Shown here in pieces: positions 25,721-35,352 of a stretch of 64,000 bases of DNA. The stretch spans positions 124,001 to 188,000 of the forward strand of contig JADJAG010000007.1 in the NCBI GenBank assembly GCA_016704325.1. Direction: 5' to 3'. Under the pieces are notes generated by a model. That model searched no databases, was not told the origin of the DNA, and saw nothing but the letters and a program-made list of their open reading frames with translations. This DNA is from Chitinophagaceae bacterium (GTDB lineage: Bacteria; Bacteroidota; Bacteroidia; Chitinophagales; UBA10324). Position 1 is the first letter of the stretch. Each line of letters opens with the position of its first letter. Position numbers and translations under genes: made by a program.

Positions 25721-27163
25721 TTAATTGTCAATCGGAGCGGGTCCATCCGGCAGCATGGGTTTCCATACTTCATCACCTTTTCTCTTTAGAAATTCTGTTT
25801 TGATTTCATTTCGCAACGCTTCATTTTCAAAAAGGTCAACCATCGTCATGCCCAATGATTTTGAGGCGAACAACAAGCCCTTGTGCCCGATGGACATGCC
25901 ACCGCAAGCCACTACAACCCAGGAATGCCAGGGAGATTCGTAAGGAGCTGTTACTGCCAACAAAGTTATTTCCGGCACGATCCAACTGATATCGCCTACA
26001 TCGGTTGATCCTCCATCCGGATCTGCTTTTGTTGTTTCCAAAGGTTTGATATTGCCATTCATTCCTTTTGCAGGCAGTCCATATGCTTCCTGTATTTCTT
26101 TCGCGAAAGCAATTTCTTCCGGAGAATAGATAATGGGTCCTAGTAGCTCCATATTCCGGTGCAATACTTGTGCACCTGCTTCATTATTGAGTATTTCATA
26201 CAATCCACTGTTCAGCTTGATCGTGTATTCCACTCCGGCCATCATTGCCGCACCTTCTGCAATTGCCCGCACTCTTTCTTCCAATACGGCAACACCACTG
26301 CGTTTTGAATCGCGCATCCAGATCCATACAGACGCTTTATCTGGAATTACATTGGGCACGTTGCCACCATCTTTATAAACGTAGTGAATGCGTGCACTCG
26401 GCCTGATATGTTCTCTTAAAAAATTCACGCCGGTGGTAAACAGTTCTGCTCCATCCAATGCACTTTTTCCATTCCATGGATCTGCAGCGGCATGTGAACT
26501 CTTTCCTGTAAATTCAACAGTCCAGTCTGTGACAGCCTGTGAACTTTGCATGTTGGCTTTGTTCTCATAGTCAGGATGCCAGTCGAGGCAAACATCCAGA
26601 TCATTGAATAATCCTGCTCTTGCCATGTATACTTTTCCGGATCCATCTTCTTCGGCAGGAGTACCATAGAAACGAATGGTACCTTTCAGTTTCCCGGCTG
26701 CCATCAGTTCTTTTATGGCAATGGCAGCGCCCAGGCTTCCCGGGCCAAACATATTATGACCACAACCATGACCGGCAGCACCTGCTACCAGTGCTTCTTT
26801 GGTCGGTTGTGCTTTTTGAGAAAGTCCGGGTAATGCATCAAATTCACCCATGATGCCTATGATGGGAGCGCCTGAACCGTAGGTAGCTGTAAAAGCGGTT
26901 GGGATGCCGGCAACCCCGCGTTCTACTCTGAAACCCTGCGCTTCGGCATAATCCGCCAGCACTTTAGAAGATTGCGTTTCCTTGAAAGCGATTTCAGCGT
27001 ATGCCCATATTTCATCGCTGAGTTTTATCAGTGCCTGCTCATGTGCGTTTACGGAAGCAATAACCGCTGCTTTATTTGCAGGTATTTTTTTTTGTTGTGC
27101 AACGGTATTTTGTTGCAATGTCAGCAACAACAGAAAAAAGGAGGCCAGTGGCGAAAGCTTCAT
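25721..27163 (-). CDS. Secreted M20-family amidohydrolase/peptidase
   Basis: A zinc-dependent amidohydrolase of the M20D/AbgB-like group (480 residues) with a signal peptide (LASFFLLLLTLQQNTVA-Q), so it acts outside the cytoplasm. Metal-site motifs are visible: GEFDALPG (about 106-113), HGCGHN (132-137), PAEEDGSGK (about 169-177) and the late DGGSTDVGDISW. The dimerisation domain includes GKSSHAAADPWNGKSALDG. Homologues cleave acyl or p-aminobenzoyl amide bonds; the actual substrate here is unknown. It lies next to the CehA-type gene on the same strand with 112 bases between them, so the two may be co-transcribed. Confidence 0.88.
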   Translation of the reverse strand: MKLSPLASFFLLLLTLQQNTVAQQKKIPANKAAVIASVNAHEQALIKLSDEIWAYAEIAFKETQSSKVLADYAEAQGFRVERGVAGIPTAFTATYGSGAPIIGIMGEFDALPGLSQKAQPTKEALVAGAAGHGCGHNMFGPGSLGAAIAIKELMAAGKLKGTIRFYGTPAEEDGSGKVYMARAGLFNDLDVCLDWHPDYENKANMQSSQAVTDWTVEFTGKSSHAAADPWNGKSALDGAELFTTGVNFLREHIRPSARIHYVYKDGGNVPNVIPDKASVWIWMRDSKRSGVAVLEERVRAIAEGAAMMAGVEYTIKLNSGLYEILNNEAGAQVLHRNMELLGPIIYSPEEIAFAKEIQEAYGLPAKGMNGNIKPLETTKADPDGGSTDVGDISWIVPEITLLAVTAPYESPWHSWVVVACGGMSIGHKGLLFASKSLGMTMVDLFENEALRNEIKTEFLKRKGDEVWKPMLPDGPAPIDN

Positions 27164-27440
27164 GGTATTAGTTTTTTGTGATGTTGAAAGTAGTTATTCT
27201 TTCGATTTTGATTACAACATTTGTAATAATGCAGGTTAAGGTTCAAATATGGAGCATGGATCACAAAGATCGGACGGCTAAGTACCGTTCAATTACAAGC
27301 TGTTCTTATCTGCTGAATAGTGATCAACAACAACTAACCATACAGCTAATCAATAATTTATTATAGGCTCTTGAATAATAAAACAAACACAATGAAAGGG
27401 CTTGCTACTGCAGCAGCCGGTTAAAATAAGAGATTGATGC
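27164..27440. other. Intergenic region upstream of the M20 gene
   Basis: No gene or RNA recognised; a short plus-strand frame (27178-27366) has no protein signature. Confidence 0.35.
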
Positions 27441-27645
27441 GGGTGTAGGACAAATTGGATATAGATTATTGGGTGTTGACATTGTGTGAGTAAGTGAGTA
27501 AAGCAGATTAGTGATCACAGAATAACAAGTGATCGGCTTCGCCGCAACAATTTAACAATTTAACAATTTAACAATTTAGCCATTTAGCCATTCAACCCAC
27601 CAACCATTGCTTTACAAGATGAACGAATGGTCTTTGAACAACTAA
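27441..27645. mobile_element. Decayed MITE copy with octamer array
   Basis: It begins with GGGTGTAGGACAAATTG and follows the same order as the intact element at 60769-61037: GTGAGTAAAG, AACAAGTGATCGGC, CTTCGCCGC, an 8-bp array (ACAATTTA four times, then GCCATTTA twice), CCAACCATTGCTT and ACAAGATGAACGAA. The right terminal repeat is eroded, so the end is approximate. Confidence 0.6.
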
Positions 27646-27663
27646 TATCAAGAGGATAGCTGA

Positions 27664-29100
27664 TCAGTCAATACGACTTACTTTAATAGTATTGGTTCTG
27701 CTCCTGGAATGTAAAGGCATGGCAGCTGTATTAATCACCAGATCACCTTTGGCAACAATACCCATAGTGTGCAGAATGGAATTCACATCAAAAATGGTTT
27801 CATCTGTGGTGCCAAATTTATTATAGTAGAAGCAACGCACGCCCCATAGCAGATTGAGTGTATTGAGTAATTGCTTGTTGTCGGTAAAAATGATTACCGG
27901 TGCTTTCGGTCGGAAACTGGTAAGTTGAAATGCGGTATAACCGGAGTGCGTCATACTGACAATGGCTTTTGCTTTCAACACATCACAAATCAGGCAGGCC
28001 TGGTGGCATATTTCATCAGATAAGAAGGTCCGGGAATGTGGATTTACTTGTTTGCGTTTGTTATATACGTTATCGTCTGTTTCCGCGAAGCGCACAATCT
28101 TATCCATAATTTTTACCACTTGAACAGGATAAGCACCTGCAGAAGTTTCGGCGCTGAGCATTACGGCATCTGCACCATCGAGCACGGCATTGGTTACATC
28201 ATTGGTTTCTGCCCGCGTAGGTGTAGGACTTTGTATCATGCTTTCCATCATCTGTGTAGCAATGATTACAGGTTTTGCTGATTGAATGCAGGCTTTTACA
28301 ATTTGTTTTTGAAGAAGTGGCACTCTTTCCAATTCTATTTCAACACCAAGGTCGCCCCGGGCTACCATCACTCCGTCTGCCGCTGCAATTATTTCGTCAA
28401 TATTTTTTACAGCTTCCGGTTTTTCAATTTTTGCGATCACTTTCGCTTTTGAATGCGATGCATGTAACAATTCCTTCAGGGCATGGATATCATCGGCGTT
28501 GCGGACAAAAGAAAGTGCAATCCATTCCACTTTGTTTTTTATGGCGAATGCAAGGTCTGCTTTGTCTTTTTCTGATATGGCGGGTACTGACAGTTGGCTA
28601 TTCGGAAAATTGACGCCTTTTTTTGAACTGAGCTTTCCACCATGAATGACCATAGCTTCCAGCAACGTATCTCCGTCACTGCTGAGGATTTCCAAAGCAA
28701 GTTTTCCATCATCAAGCAGGATGCGTTCTCCGGGTTTTACATCTTTCGCCAGGTTGGCATATTTAATATACAATTTGCTTTCCGTGCTGATACATTCCTC
28801 GGAGGTTAGTTGGATGTTTTGGCCATTCTGCAAAAAAATCTCATTATTCTCTACCATACCAACCCTCAATTTGGGGCCTTGCAGGTCTCCAAGCAGGCAG
28901 ATATTGGTGTTGTTCTCCACATTAAAGCGCCTTACCTGGTCAACAGTTTCCTGGTGATCTTCGTGTGTGCTATGTGAAAAATTCATCCTCGCCACATCCA
29001 TACCCGCAACAATCATTGCGCTGATGGTTTCATAGTTTCTTGAAGATGGGCCTATCGTGCAAATGATCTTCGTGCGTGTTCTAGCTATCTCTTTTTCCAT
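27664..29100 (-). CDS. pyk: Pyruvate kinase
   Basis: The last step of glycolysis: phosphoenolpyruvate plus ADP to pyruvate plus ATP. A 479-residue protein from the ATG at 29100 (EKEIARTRTKIICTIGPSS is the standard N-terminus; the frame opens earlier but without homologous sequence). The catalytic barrel shows GLDVARMNFSHS-like VAGMDVARMNFSHST (about 30-44), KIEKPEAVKNIDEII (about 224-238), MVARGDLGVEI (about 245-255) and TQMMESMIQSPTPTRAE. The C-terminal domain has MTHSGYTAFQLTSFRPK. It is on the opposite strand from pdhA, whose enzyme complex consumes its product. Confidence 0.96.
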   Translation of the reverse strand: MEKEIARTRTKIICTIGPSSRNYETISAMIVAGMDVARMNFSHSTHEDHQETVDQVRRFNVENNTNICLLGDLQGPKLRVGMVENNEIFLQNGQNIQLTSEECISTESKLYIKYANLAKDVKPGERILLDDGKLALEILSSDGDTLLEAMVIHGGKLSSKKGVNFPNSQLSVPAISEKDKADLAFAIKNKVEWIALSFVRNADDIHALKELLHASHSKAKVIAKIEKPEAVKNIDEIIAAADGVMVARGDLGVEIELERVPLLQKQIVKACIQSAKPVIIATQMMESMIQSPTPTRAETNDVTNAVLDGADAVMLSAETSAGAYPVQVVKIMDKIVRFAETDDNVYNKRKQVNPHSRTFLSDEICHQACLICDVLKAKAIVSMTHSGYTAFQLTSFRPKAPVIIFTDNKQLLNTLNLLWGVRCFYYNKFGTTDETIFDVNSILHTMGIVAKGDLVINTAAMPLHSRSRTNTIKVSRID

Positions 29101-29194
29101 AGTGTTGTTAGTCGCAAAAGTAATCAACTGTGATGAACTTAAACTTTTAGGTTGCAAGGGGGATATAACTCAAGCGGCTAGATCCTTTATTAAT

Positions 29195-30331
29195 TCATCG
29201 CTTTTCTAAACTATTTTCCATCTCAGTAATCTCAGAAGTAAGCCTGCCTGATGTGATCAGAAACCTTTTGTATGCGGTGTTAAGGCCAACCCGTTCAACT
29301 GCCAGCCTGTCTGTTTCGGTATCGGTAATGAAGACCTGTCCAAACTCAGGGCCGGAGATCAGTTTCAATATCCTCACTGACCTGAAAGCATCGAGTTTAT
29401 CAAAAAGATCATCAAGAAGCAGTAGTGGTTTTTTGTTCTTTTCCGATTTAATCAATTCCCATTGTGCCAGTTTGAGCGACATCAGAAAGGTTTTTTTTTG
29501 TCCCTGGGAGCCAAATTTTCTAACCGGCTGATCATTAAGAAAAAAATCGAATTCGTCACGGTGTATGCCTTCCGTAGTTCGTTCAAGCTGCCGGTCTTTT
29601 TCAATAACCTGTTTAAGTAGCAGGTTAAAGTTCGGCCGGTGAAAGACGGACTGATAGGTTGTCTTAATACTTTCACTTCCTTCACAAAAAAGGTGATAAT
29701 AATATTCAATCAGCGGACTGATTTTCTCAAGATAAAACACCCGTTTGCTAAAAATTTTTTCTCCAAAGGCGGTTAGCTGTTGGTCTAATGCTTCTATTAA
29801 TGCGCCATCAAATCTTTTGGTGACGGCAAAATTTTTTAAAGCTGCATTTCGCTGTTGTAATACCTTATTGTACAATAACAGGTCTTCCAGGTAAAGATGA
29901 TCTATTTGCGAGATAGTATTGTCAATAAAACGGCGGCGTTCATCGCTTCCTTCATTAATAAGTGACTGGTCGTCAGGAGCAATCATTACAACCGGAATAG
30001 TACCTACATGGTCGGTTAAACGTTGACAGGTCACCTCATTACAGGACAGTTCCTTCTTGCCGCCTAATGGATAGACGCACCGGATGTTGATTGGTTCGGA
30101 ACCGTGTTGAAAATCACCTTCCATTCTGAAAAAGCGTTCCTCAAACTTCACCGATTGCTGATCGCTTGCATGAAAATAGCTTTTGCCAAGGCAGAGGTAG
30201 TGGATTCCATCCAGCAGGTTGGTCTTTCCGGTGCCGTTTTTCCCCGTAATGAAATTAAGGGAGCTGCTAAAACCAAGGCTAACGGCTCCGTAATTCTTGA
30301 AGTGAGTGATTGATAATGCTTTAAGATACAC
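29195..30331 (-). CDS. recF: DNA replication and repair protein RecF
   Basis: RecF binds gapped DNA and, with RecO and RecR, loads RecA onto SSB-coated single strands. The 378-residue ABC-type ATPase shows Walker A GKNGTGKT (30-37), the signature-like region FGSQGQKKTFLMSLKLAQ and Walker B PLLLLDDLFDKLD late in the protein. The frame is open to 30460, but the family N-terminus (VYLKALSITHFKNY) begins at the GTG at 30331, which I take as the start. Its start lies 67 bases from that of the divergent pdhA gene, so the two share a control region. Confidence 0.93.
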   Translation of the reverse strand: MYLKALSITHFKNYGAVSLGFSSSLNFITGKNGTGKTNLLDGIHYLCLGKSYFHASDQQSVKFEERFFRMEGDFQHGSEPINIRCVYPLGGKKELSCNEVTCQRLTDHVGTIPVVMIAPDDQSLINEGSDERRRFIDNTISQIDHLYLEDLLLYNKVLQQRNAALKNFAVTKRFDGALIEALDQQLTAFGEKIFSKRVFYLEKISPLIEYYYHLFCEGSESIKTTYQSVFHRPNFNLLLKQVIEKDRQLERTTEGIHRDEFDFFLNDQPVRKFGSQGQKKTFLMSLKLAQWELIKSEKNKKPLLLLDDLFDKLDAFRSVRILKLISGPEFGQVFITDTETDRLAVERVGLNTAYKRFLITSGRLTSEITEMENSLEKR

Positions 30332-30398
30332 AGGCAGGAGAAAATCGCAACGTTCTAATTCACTTTTTTGACTATTTTCGCACCCTAATTCAGTAGAA

Positions 30399-31481
30399 TT
30401 GGCGAAAACAAAAATAGCAAAAGAAAGCAATGGCGAGGTTACAGATGTAACGACCTTCAAAAAGGAGAAGGTTGCTACTCCTGTTTCTGAAAATGGAAGT
30501 TTCAGTAAAGAAACTTACCTGTATTGGTATGAGTTAATGTTGAGGATACGCCGGTTTGAAGAGCGTGCAGGCCAATTGTATGGTATGCAGAAGATAAGAG
30601 GTTTCTGCCACTTATATATCGGACAGGAAGCAGTAGCTGCCGGCACTATAAGTGCTTTACGGGCAGAAGATCCCATTATCACAGCATACCGGGACCATGG
30701 TTTGGCGTTGGCCAGGGAAATAAGTTCAAATGAATGCATGGCTGAATTATATGGTAAAGCTACAGGCTGTACCAAAGGAAAAGGAGGTTCGATGCATTTC
30801 TTTTCTAAAGAGAAGAAATTTTTTGGCGGACATGGCATCGTAGGGGCTCAGATTCCATTGGGTGCAGGAATTGCTTTTTCAGAGAAATACCTCGGCACCC
30901 AGAATGTATGTGCCTGTTTTTTTGGTGATGGCGCTGCACGGCAGGGAGCATTGCATGAAACGTTCAATATGGCTATGCTTTGGAAGCTGCCGGTAATCTT
31001 CATTTGTGAAAACAATGAATATGCCATGGGCACTTCGGTAGAACGGTCGAGTAATGTAGTGGATATCAGCAAACTGGGACTTGCTTATGATATGCCATCC
31101 TTACAGGTGGATGGTATGCGTTGCGAGGCCGTGCATGCAGCAATTGCAGAAGCGGCAGAACGGGGAAGAAGAGGAGATGGCCCTACTTTTCTTGAAATTA
31201 AGACCTACCGTTATAAAGGCCATTCGATGAGTGATCCTGCAAAATACCGCTCTAAGGATGAAGTGGAAGAATACAAACAGAAAGATCCGATCGAAACCAC
31301 GCTGGCTACCATATTGCATCATCACTATGCGACCATGAAGGAGATTGAAGCAATCAATCAGCGCATATTAGATGAGATTGATGCAAGTGTAAAATTTGCG
31401 GAAGAATCTCCCTATCCGGATGCATCGGAAATTTACCGGGATAATTATATGGATCAGGATTATCCATTTCTTACGGATTAA
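30399..31481 (+). CDS. pdhA: Pyruvate dehydrogenase E1 component, alpha subunit
   Basis: The thiamine-diphosphate-dependent E1 alpha of the pyruvate dehydrogenase complex. A 360-residue protein with the TPP-binding motif starting GDGAARQGALHE and ending CENN (about 172-206), and the phosphorylation-loop equivalent GHSMSDPAKYRS (about 271-282). The family N-terminus FSKETYLYWYELM begins at about 34; before it is a Lys-rich extension from a TTG start. No ATG is available, so the exact start is uncertain. A subunit-beta gene is not in the window. The short gap to recF implies a shared divergent promoter; TATTTTCG at 30373 is a possible -7 box. Confidence 0.9.
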   Translation: MAKTKIAKESNGEVTDVTTFKKEKVATPVSENGSFSKETYLYWYELMLRIRRFEERAGQLYGMQKIRGFCHLYIGQEAVAAGTISALRAEDPIITAYRDHGLALAREISSNECMAELYGKATGCTKGKGGSMHFFSKEKKFFGGHGIVGAQIPLGAGIAFSEKYLGTQNVCACFFGDGAARQGALHETFNMAMLWKLPVIFICENNEYAMGTSVERSSNVVDISKLGLAYDMPSLQVDGMRCEAVHAAIAEAAERGRRGDGPTFLEIKTYRYKGHSMSDPAKYRSKDEVEEYKQKDPIETTLATILHHHYATMKEIEAINQRILDEIDASVKFAEESPYPDASEIYRDNYMDQDYPFLTD

Positions 31482-31566
31482 ATGATGCCGCAAAATCGAA
31501 GGACTACAGATCAGCAAAAATTTTAATCATTATTTATTAATCATAAATCACGCATAAAAATCAGCA

Positions 31567-32238
31567 ATGGCAGAAGAAATAAAGGACCAGAACATTAAGT
31601 TGGAAGATCGCTTAAATAATTTTGAGCATTGGGTGAATGAAAATAAATCCTTGCTTACCTATGTCGTAGGAGGATTGTTTGCAATAGTGGCAGCATACCT
31701 GGGATTCACTAAGCTCTATCTGGAACCCAAAAGCACTGAGGCTACGGAACAGATGTTTATGGCTGAAAAATATTTTGGCCAGGACTCATTGGACCGTGCT
31801 TTAAACGGCGATGGAAACTACCTTGGTTTTATTCAGATTATGGAGGACTATAAATGGACACCTGCTGCCAACCTTTCCCATTATTATGCCGGAATCATAT
31901 ACCTCAAGCAAGGTAAATTTGAAGAGGCCATTGATCATCTCAAAGATTTTGATGGAAAGGATAAACTGGTAACTAATATGTCGCTCGGTGCTTTAGGTGA
32001 TGCATACTCTGAACTGGACAAAAAAGATGAAGCCGTGACATATTATAAGAAGGCTGCCTACCATTTTGAAAATGAATTAACAACACCGCTATTCCTTAAA
32101 AAAGCAGGCATGTTACTCGAAAGCCAGGCAAAAGCTGCTGAAGCAAAAAAGGTATATGAAGAAATTAAGGCAAAGTATCCGAATTCAGCCGAAGGCAGAG
32201 AGATGGATAAGTATATTGCCAGGGCCAGCGGGGAATAA
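31567..32238 (+). CDS. Membrane-anchored tetratricopeptide-repeat protein
   Basis: A 223-residue protein with a short charged N-terminus, one membrane helix at about 29-47 (LLTYVVGGLFAIVAAYLGF), then an extracytoplasmic TPR region: YYAGIIYLKQGKFEEAIDHL, GALGDAYSELDKKDEAVTYY and LLESQAKAAEAKKVYEEI. The layout matches the YfgM-like/TPR_21 group, ancillary proteins that interact with periplasmic chaperones and the Sec translocon in other bacteria. It lies 85 bases after pdhA on the same strand and may be transcribed with it. The specific function here is not known. Confidence 0.8.
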   Translation: MAEEIKDQNIKLEDRLNNFEHWVNENKSLLTYVVGGLFAIVAAYLGFTKLYLEPKSTEATEQMFMAEKYFGQDSLDRALNGDGNYLGFIQIMEDYKWTPAANLSHYYAGIIYLKQGKFEEAIDHLKDFDGKDKLVTNMSLGALGDAYSELDKKDEAVTYYKKAAYHFENELTTPLFLKKAGMLLESQAKAAEAKKVYEEIKAKYPNSAEGREMDKYIARASGE

Positions 32239-32265
32239 TTGTAAGAGTAAAGTCTTGCAGCTACT

Positions 32266-32312
32266 TGTTAGTCGCTAGTCTATAGTCGCAAAGCCCTAGT
32301 CTTTAGTGCATC
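32266..32312. repeat. Short heptamer-phased array
   Basis: TAGTCGC, TAGTCTA, TAGTCGC, AAAGCCC, TAGTCTT and TAGTGCA follow each other at a 7-bp spacing between two co-directional genes. Confidence 0.5.
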
Positions 32313-32381
32313 AACCTAGTACGCACTTCGAAAGTCTTCAGTTTGATTTCAATTTTCTAATAAAATTTCAACTCACCACTT

Positions 32382-33398
32382 TTGTATAAATCAGTGTTAT
32401 CAAATAGCTTGATTGCAGCTTTCACTATAGTAATAGTTTGTGCTCTTACATCGTGTAAGTCCGGAGTTGAAAAAAATGCAGAAGGCACTGCAGCAGACTC
32501 CGCTTTAGCCGACAGTGCGTTTGCCAAGGAATATGACTTTCGTGAATTGCGAACTGATTTTTCAAAGCATAATGTACCGTTGGATTCCATTCGTGACGGA
32601 GGTGTTGAAAAAAACACCATTCCGGCTATAGATTTTCCTGAGTTTTTTAGCCTGGAAGAAGCACGTGGTTTTCTTACAGAGCCTGATTTTGGTATCCTGC
32701 TGCAGGGAAAATCAGCAGTTAAATTCTATCCGCTGAATATCTTAAACTGGCATGAGATCGTAAATGATGAAATTGATGGTATTCCGGTAGCTGTTACTTT
32801 TTGCCCGTTGTGTGGATCTGGAATGGTGTATGAAAGGATAGTGGATGGCGATACTTTACAATTTGGAGTGAGTGGTAAGCTTTATGAATCCAACCTGTTG
32901 ATGTTTGACAACAGCAATGAAAGTCTGTGGTCACAGTCTATGGGTGAGGCAGTAGCGGGCGAGTTTACCGGTAAAAAACTGAAACTGGTAAACTCCAATA
33001 TGGCTTCGTATGAAGATGTCAGTAACCACTTTCCCGATGCGAAAGTGCTGAGTCCCAAAACCGGCTACGACAGAAACTATACGCAGTATCCTTATGCTGA
33101 CTATATGTCTTCAGAAGAGCTCTACTTTCCTGTTTCAAAAATAGACACACGATTTCCTGCTAAGCAAATGATGTACATCGTATCAACGGGAAATGAAACG
33201 GTTGCCTTTGACTGGTTGTCACTGCTTAAAAAAGGAGCTGCCAGCCTGAAAACGCCTTCAGGAACGGTAATGGTAAAGGTGGTCAATAATATTCCTTCTT
33301 CCACAATCAATGGACAACCGGTTCCGGCGTATTTTTCTTTTTGGTTCAGTTGGTTTGTTCATTATGGAGGAGAAAACCTGGTTTGGACAGGTAAATAA
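32382..33398 (+). CDS. DUF3179-domain lipoprotein
   Basis: A 338-residue exported lipoprotein: the leader ends ALTSC (C25). The body is a DUF3179 domain, with the characteristic CPLCGSGMVYER (a CxxC pair, about 145-156), FGVSGKLYESNLLMFD and SLWSQ, then TGYDRNYTQYPYADY. The domain's biochemical role has not been settled; the conserved Cys pair suggests metal or thiol chemistry. No ATG is available in the leader: the start is the TTG at 32382 (or the GTG four codons later). It is a single-gene unit with a preceding 7-bp array. Confidence 0.82.
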   Translation: MYKSVLSNSLIAAFTIVIVCALTSCKSGVEKNAEGTAADSALADSAFAKEYDFRELRTDFSKHNVPLDSIRDGGVEKNTIPAIDFPEFFSLEEARGFLTEPDFGILLQGKSAVKFYPLNILNWHEIVNDEIDGIPVAVTFCPLCGSGMVYERIVDGDTLQFGVSGKLYESNLLMFDNSNESLWSQSMGEAVAGEFTGKKLKLVNSNMASYEDVSNHFPDAKVLSPKTGYDRNYTQYPYADYMSSEELYFPVSKIDTRFPAKQMMYIVSTGNETVAFDWLSLLKKGAASLKTPSGTVMVKVVNNIPSSTINGQPVPAYFSFWFSWFVHYGGENLVWTGK

Positions 33399-33466
33399 TC
33401 ACTTGATTATTTAGTAGCAATTGTGCCTTTTGTTACTTGATTGGAAAATGGATCATGTAAAAAAAA

Positions 33467-35161
33467 TTATCCTGTAAAATATAGCACCAGTAGTTGAGCG
33501 ACTAAAATTCTCATTATCGTAGCCATTGGATAAACCGTTGCATAAGCCTGAGTAGGAAGGTCCGATTTGAAATAGGATGCACTGAATGCCAGTGCAGCCG
33601 GGTCAGTATAGGTTCCTGCAATAAGTCCGAGTAAGGGAAGGTAGTTCATCCTGAATATCAACCTGGCCACCAGTACCAAAAGCAATAAAGGAATTACTGT
33701 AATACAGATTCCATAGAGTACCCAAATTCCTCCGTTAAAGGTTACGAAAGTTTTATAGAATGATTCTCCCGCATGTAACCCAACTGCTGCAAAAAAAAGG
33801 CAGATACCAAAGTCTTTCATAAATAACATCGCACTTTGGTTCAGAAAGGAATGTATGGTAGCAATGCCACCATACCGGCTGATCACTAAAGCAACCAGCA
33901 ATGGACCTGCTGCAAGTCCTAACTTCACGGGTGCCGATAATCCGGGAAGCAATAGTGGAATAGAACCGATACCAATACCCAATACCACGCCTAAAAAAAT
34001 TGAAAGTAATTGTGGTTCTGTAAGCCGTTTTTCCGAATTGCCGAGCAGTTTAGCAATCTTCTCCAATGATAACTGATCGCCCACAACTCTTACTTTATCA
34101 CCATAATGTAAAACCAGGCTTGGAGTTGCAAGTAGTTCAAGTCCTGAACGGTAAACCCGTGTAATACGCGCTCCATAATTGTCTTCGAGGTTAAGCTGCT
34201 CTATGGACTTTTGTACAGCGTTATTATGTGTTACCAGGAAACTTTTGGTCAATGTTTTTTCCTGCGATTCAATAAATAAATCAGAGGAACGGTAGCCAAG
34301 CATGTCAATTGCTTTGTTTACATCATCGGGTAAACCAACCAGCATCAATACATCGCGTTCCTTCAGCAGTGTACTACCGGAAGGGGATTCGACTATAGTG
34401 GAACCACTATGTTTCAACCTGGAAATGATGACAGGTAACCGGCTTTGTTCCAGGAAGAATTCAATGGCCTTACCGATAAACATAGGACTTGTTACCCTGC
34501 ATTTACCACTCCCTGGTGTTGGATAGTTGATTTTAATACCCTTTTCAAAGCGGTCAATTTCATTTTTGATATCTATTTTAAAAAGGCTTTTTGCCGCAAG
34601 CATGAGCAATATTACTCCGAGCACACCAAAAGGATATGTGATGGCATATGCATTTGCAGGATCATGCAGTACCAGGTCAGGTCGTTTAATTGCAACATCA
34701 TGCAATGCTGCTTTTGCGGCACCCAATCCGGGCGTGTTGGTTACTGCGCCAGACATAATGCCGACCATATTATCCATACCTGTTGAGGTAAATTTATACA
34801 GCAGAATAGTAGTAAGTGCACCGCTCAATATCGTACCAATGGCCAGTGTATTGAAAAGGAGCCCGTCTTTTTTGAATGATGAAAAGAAGGAGGGACCTAC
34901 CTGCATGCCTACTGCATACACAAACAGAATAAGTCCGGCATCACGGAGAAAGTCCAGTGTTTTTAAATCTATCCTGTAGCCGAAGTGGCCAGCGAGGATT
35001 CCGGTAAACAAGACACCTGCAATGCCGAGTGAAATTTTTCTAAACCTGATTTTTCCGAGCGCAATGCCCGTTGCCATCACCAGGAAGACAATTAATAATG
35101 ATGCTGAGGTGCCGGGATTTTCTGCGGGTAGGACGAGTTGTTGCAGCCAATCGGGTATCAT
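33467..35161 (-). CDS. AspT/YidE-family transporter with two TrkA-C domains
   Basis: A 564-residue inner-membrane protein of the aspartate:alanine-exchanger family. Its symmetrical layout is clear: about five N-terminal helices (20-190, including VMATGIALG and FVYAVGMQVGPSFF), two cytoplasmic TrkA-C/RCK_C domains (about 215-285 and 300-370, with RLPVIISRLKHSGS and YGARITRVYRSGLELLA), then five more helices (380-564, including FAAVGLHAGESFYKTF and GLIAGTYTDPAALAFS). Family members exchange amino acids or dicarboxylates; the substrate cannot be predicted. The RCK_C pair suggests control by a bound ligand. A repeat copy lies upstream of its start. Confidence 0.85.
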   Translation of the reverse strand: MIPDWLQQLVLPAENPGTSASLLIVFLVMATGIALGKIRFRKISLGIAGVLFTGILAGHFGYRIDLKTLDFLRDAGLILFVYAVGMQVGPSFFSSFKKDGLLFNTLAIGTILSGALTTILLYKFTSTGMDNMVGIMSGAVTNTPGLGAAKAALHDVAIKRPDLVLHDPANAYAITYPFGVLGVILLMLAAKSLFKIDIKNEIDRFEKGIKINYPTPGSGKCRVTSPMFIGKAIEFFLEQSRLPVIISRLKHSGSTIVESPSGSTLLKERDVLMLVGLPDDVNKAIDMLGYRSSDLFIESQEKTLTKSFLVTHNNAVQKSIEQLNLEDNYGARITRVYRSGLELLATPSLVLHYGDKVRVVGDQLSLEKIAKLLGNSEKRLTEPQLLSIFLGVVLGIGIGSIPLLLPGLSAPVKLGLAAGPLLVALVISRYGGIATIHSFLNQSAMLFMKDFGICLFFAAVGLHAGESFYKTFVTFNGGIWVLYGICITVIPLLLLVLVARLIFRMNYLPLLGLIAGTYTDPAALAFSASYFKSDLPTQAYATVYPMATIMRILVAQLLVLYFTG

Positions 35162-35184
35162 GGGGATTGGGATGGATGGATTGT

Positions 35185-35347
35185 TGAAGGGTTGATTGGT
35201 TAAATGGCTAAATTGTTAAATGGTTAAATGGTTAAATGGTTGCGGCGAAGCCGGTCACTTGCTACGCCATACTCACGACTTAACACTTCCTACTCGCTTC
35301 TCACTACTCGCTACTTCCGACTTCCGACTTCCGACTTCCGACTATTG
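35185..35347. repeat. Left arm of an inverted repeat flanking the DinB gene
   Basis: In order: an octamer array (GGTTAAAT-type units, 35195-35240), TGCGGCGAAGCCG, a TACTC/ACTACTCGC-rich stretch, and heptamers ACTTCCG repeated four times (35317-35344). The same elements occur in reverse complement at 35905-36085. Confidence 0.7.
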
Positions 35348-35352
35348 TAACA

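Noticed and set aside
29195..30460. Longer RecF from a start at 30460
   Set aside because: The extra 43 residues have no family counterpart and would run through the divergent pdhA start region; homologous sequence begins at the GTG 30331.
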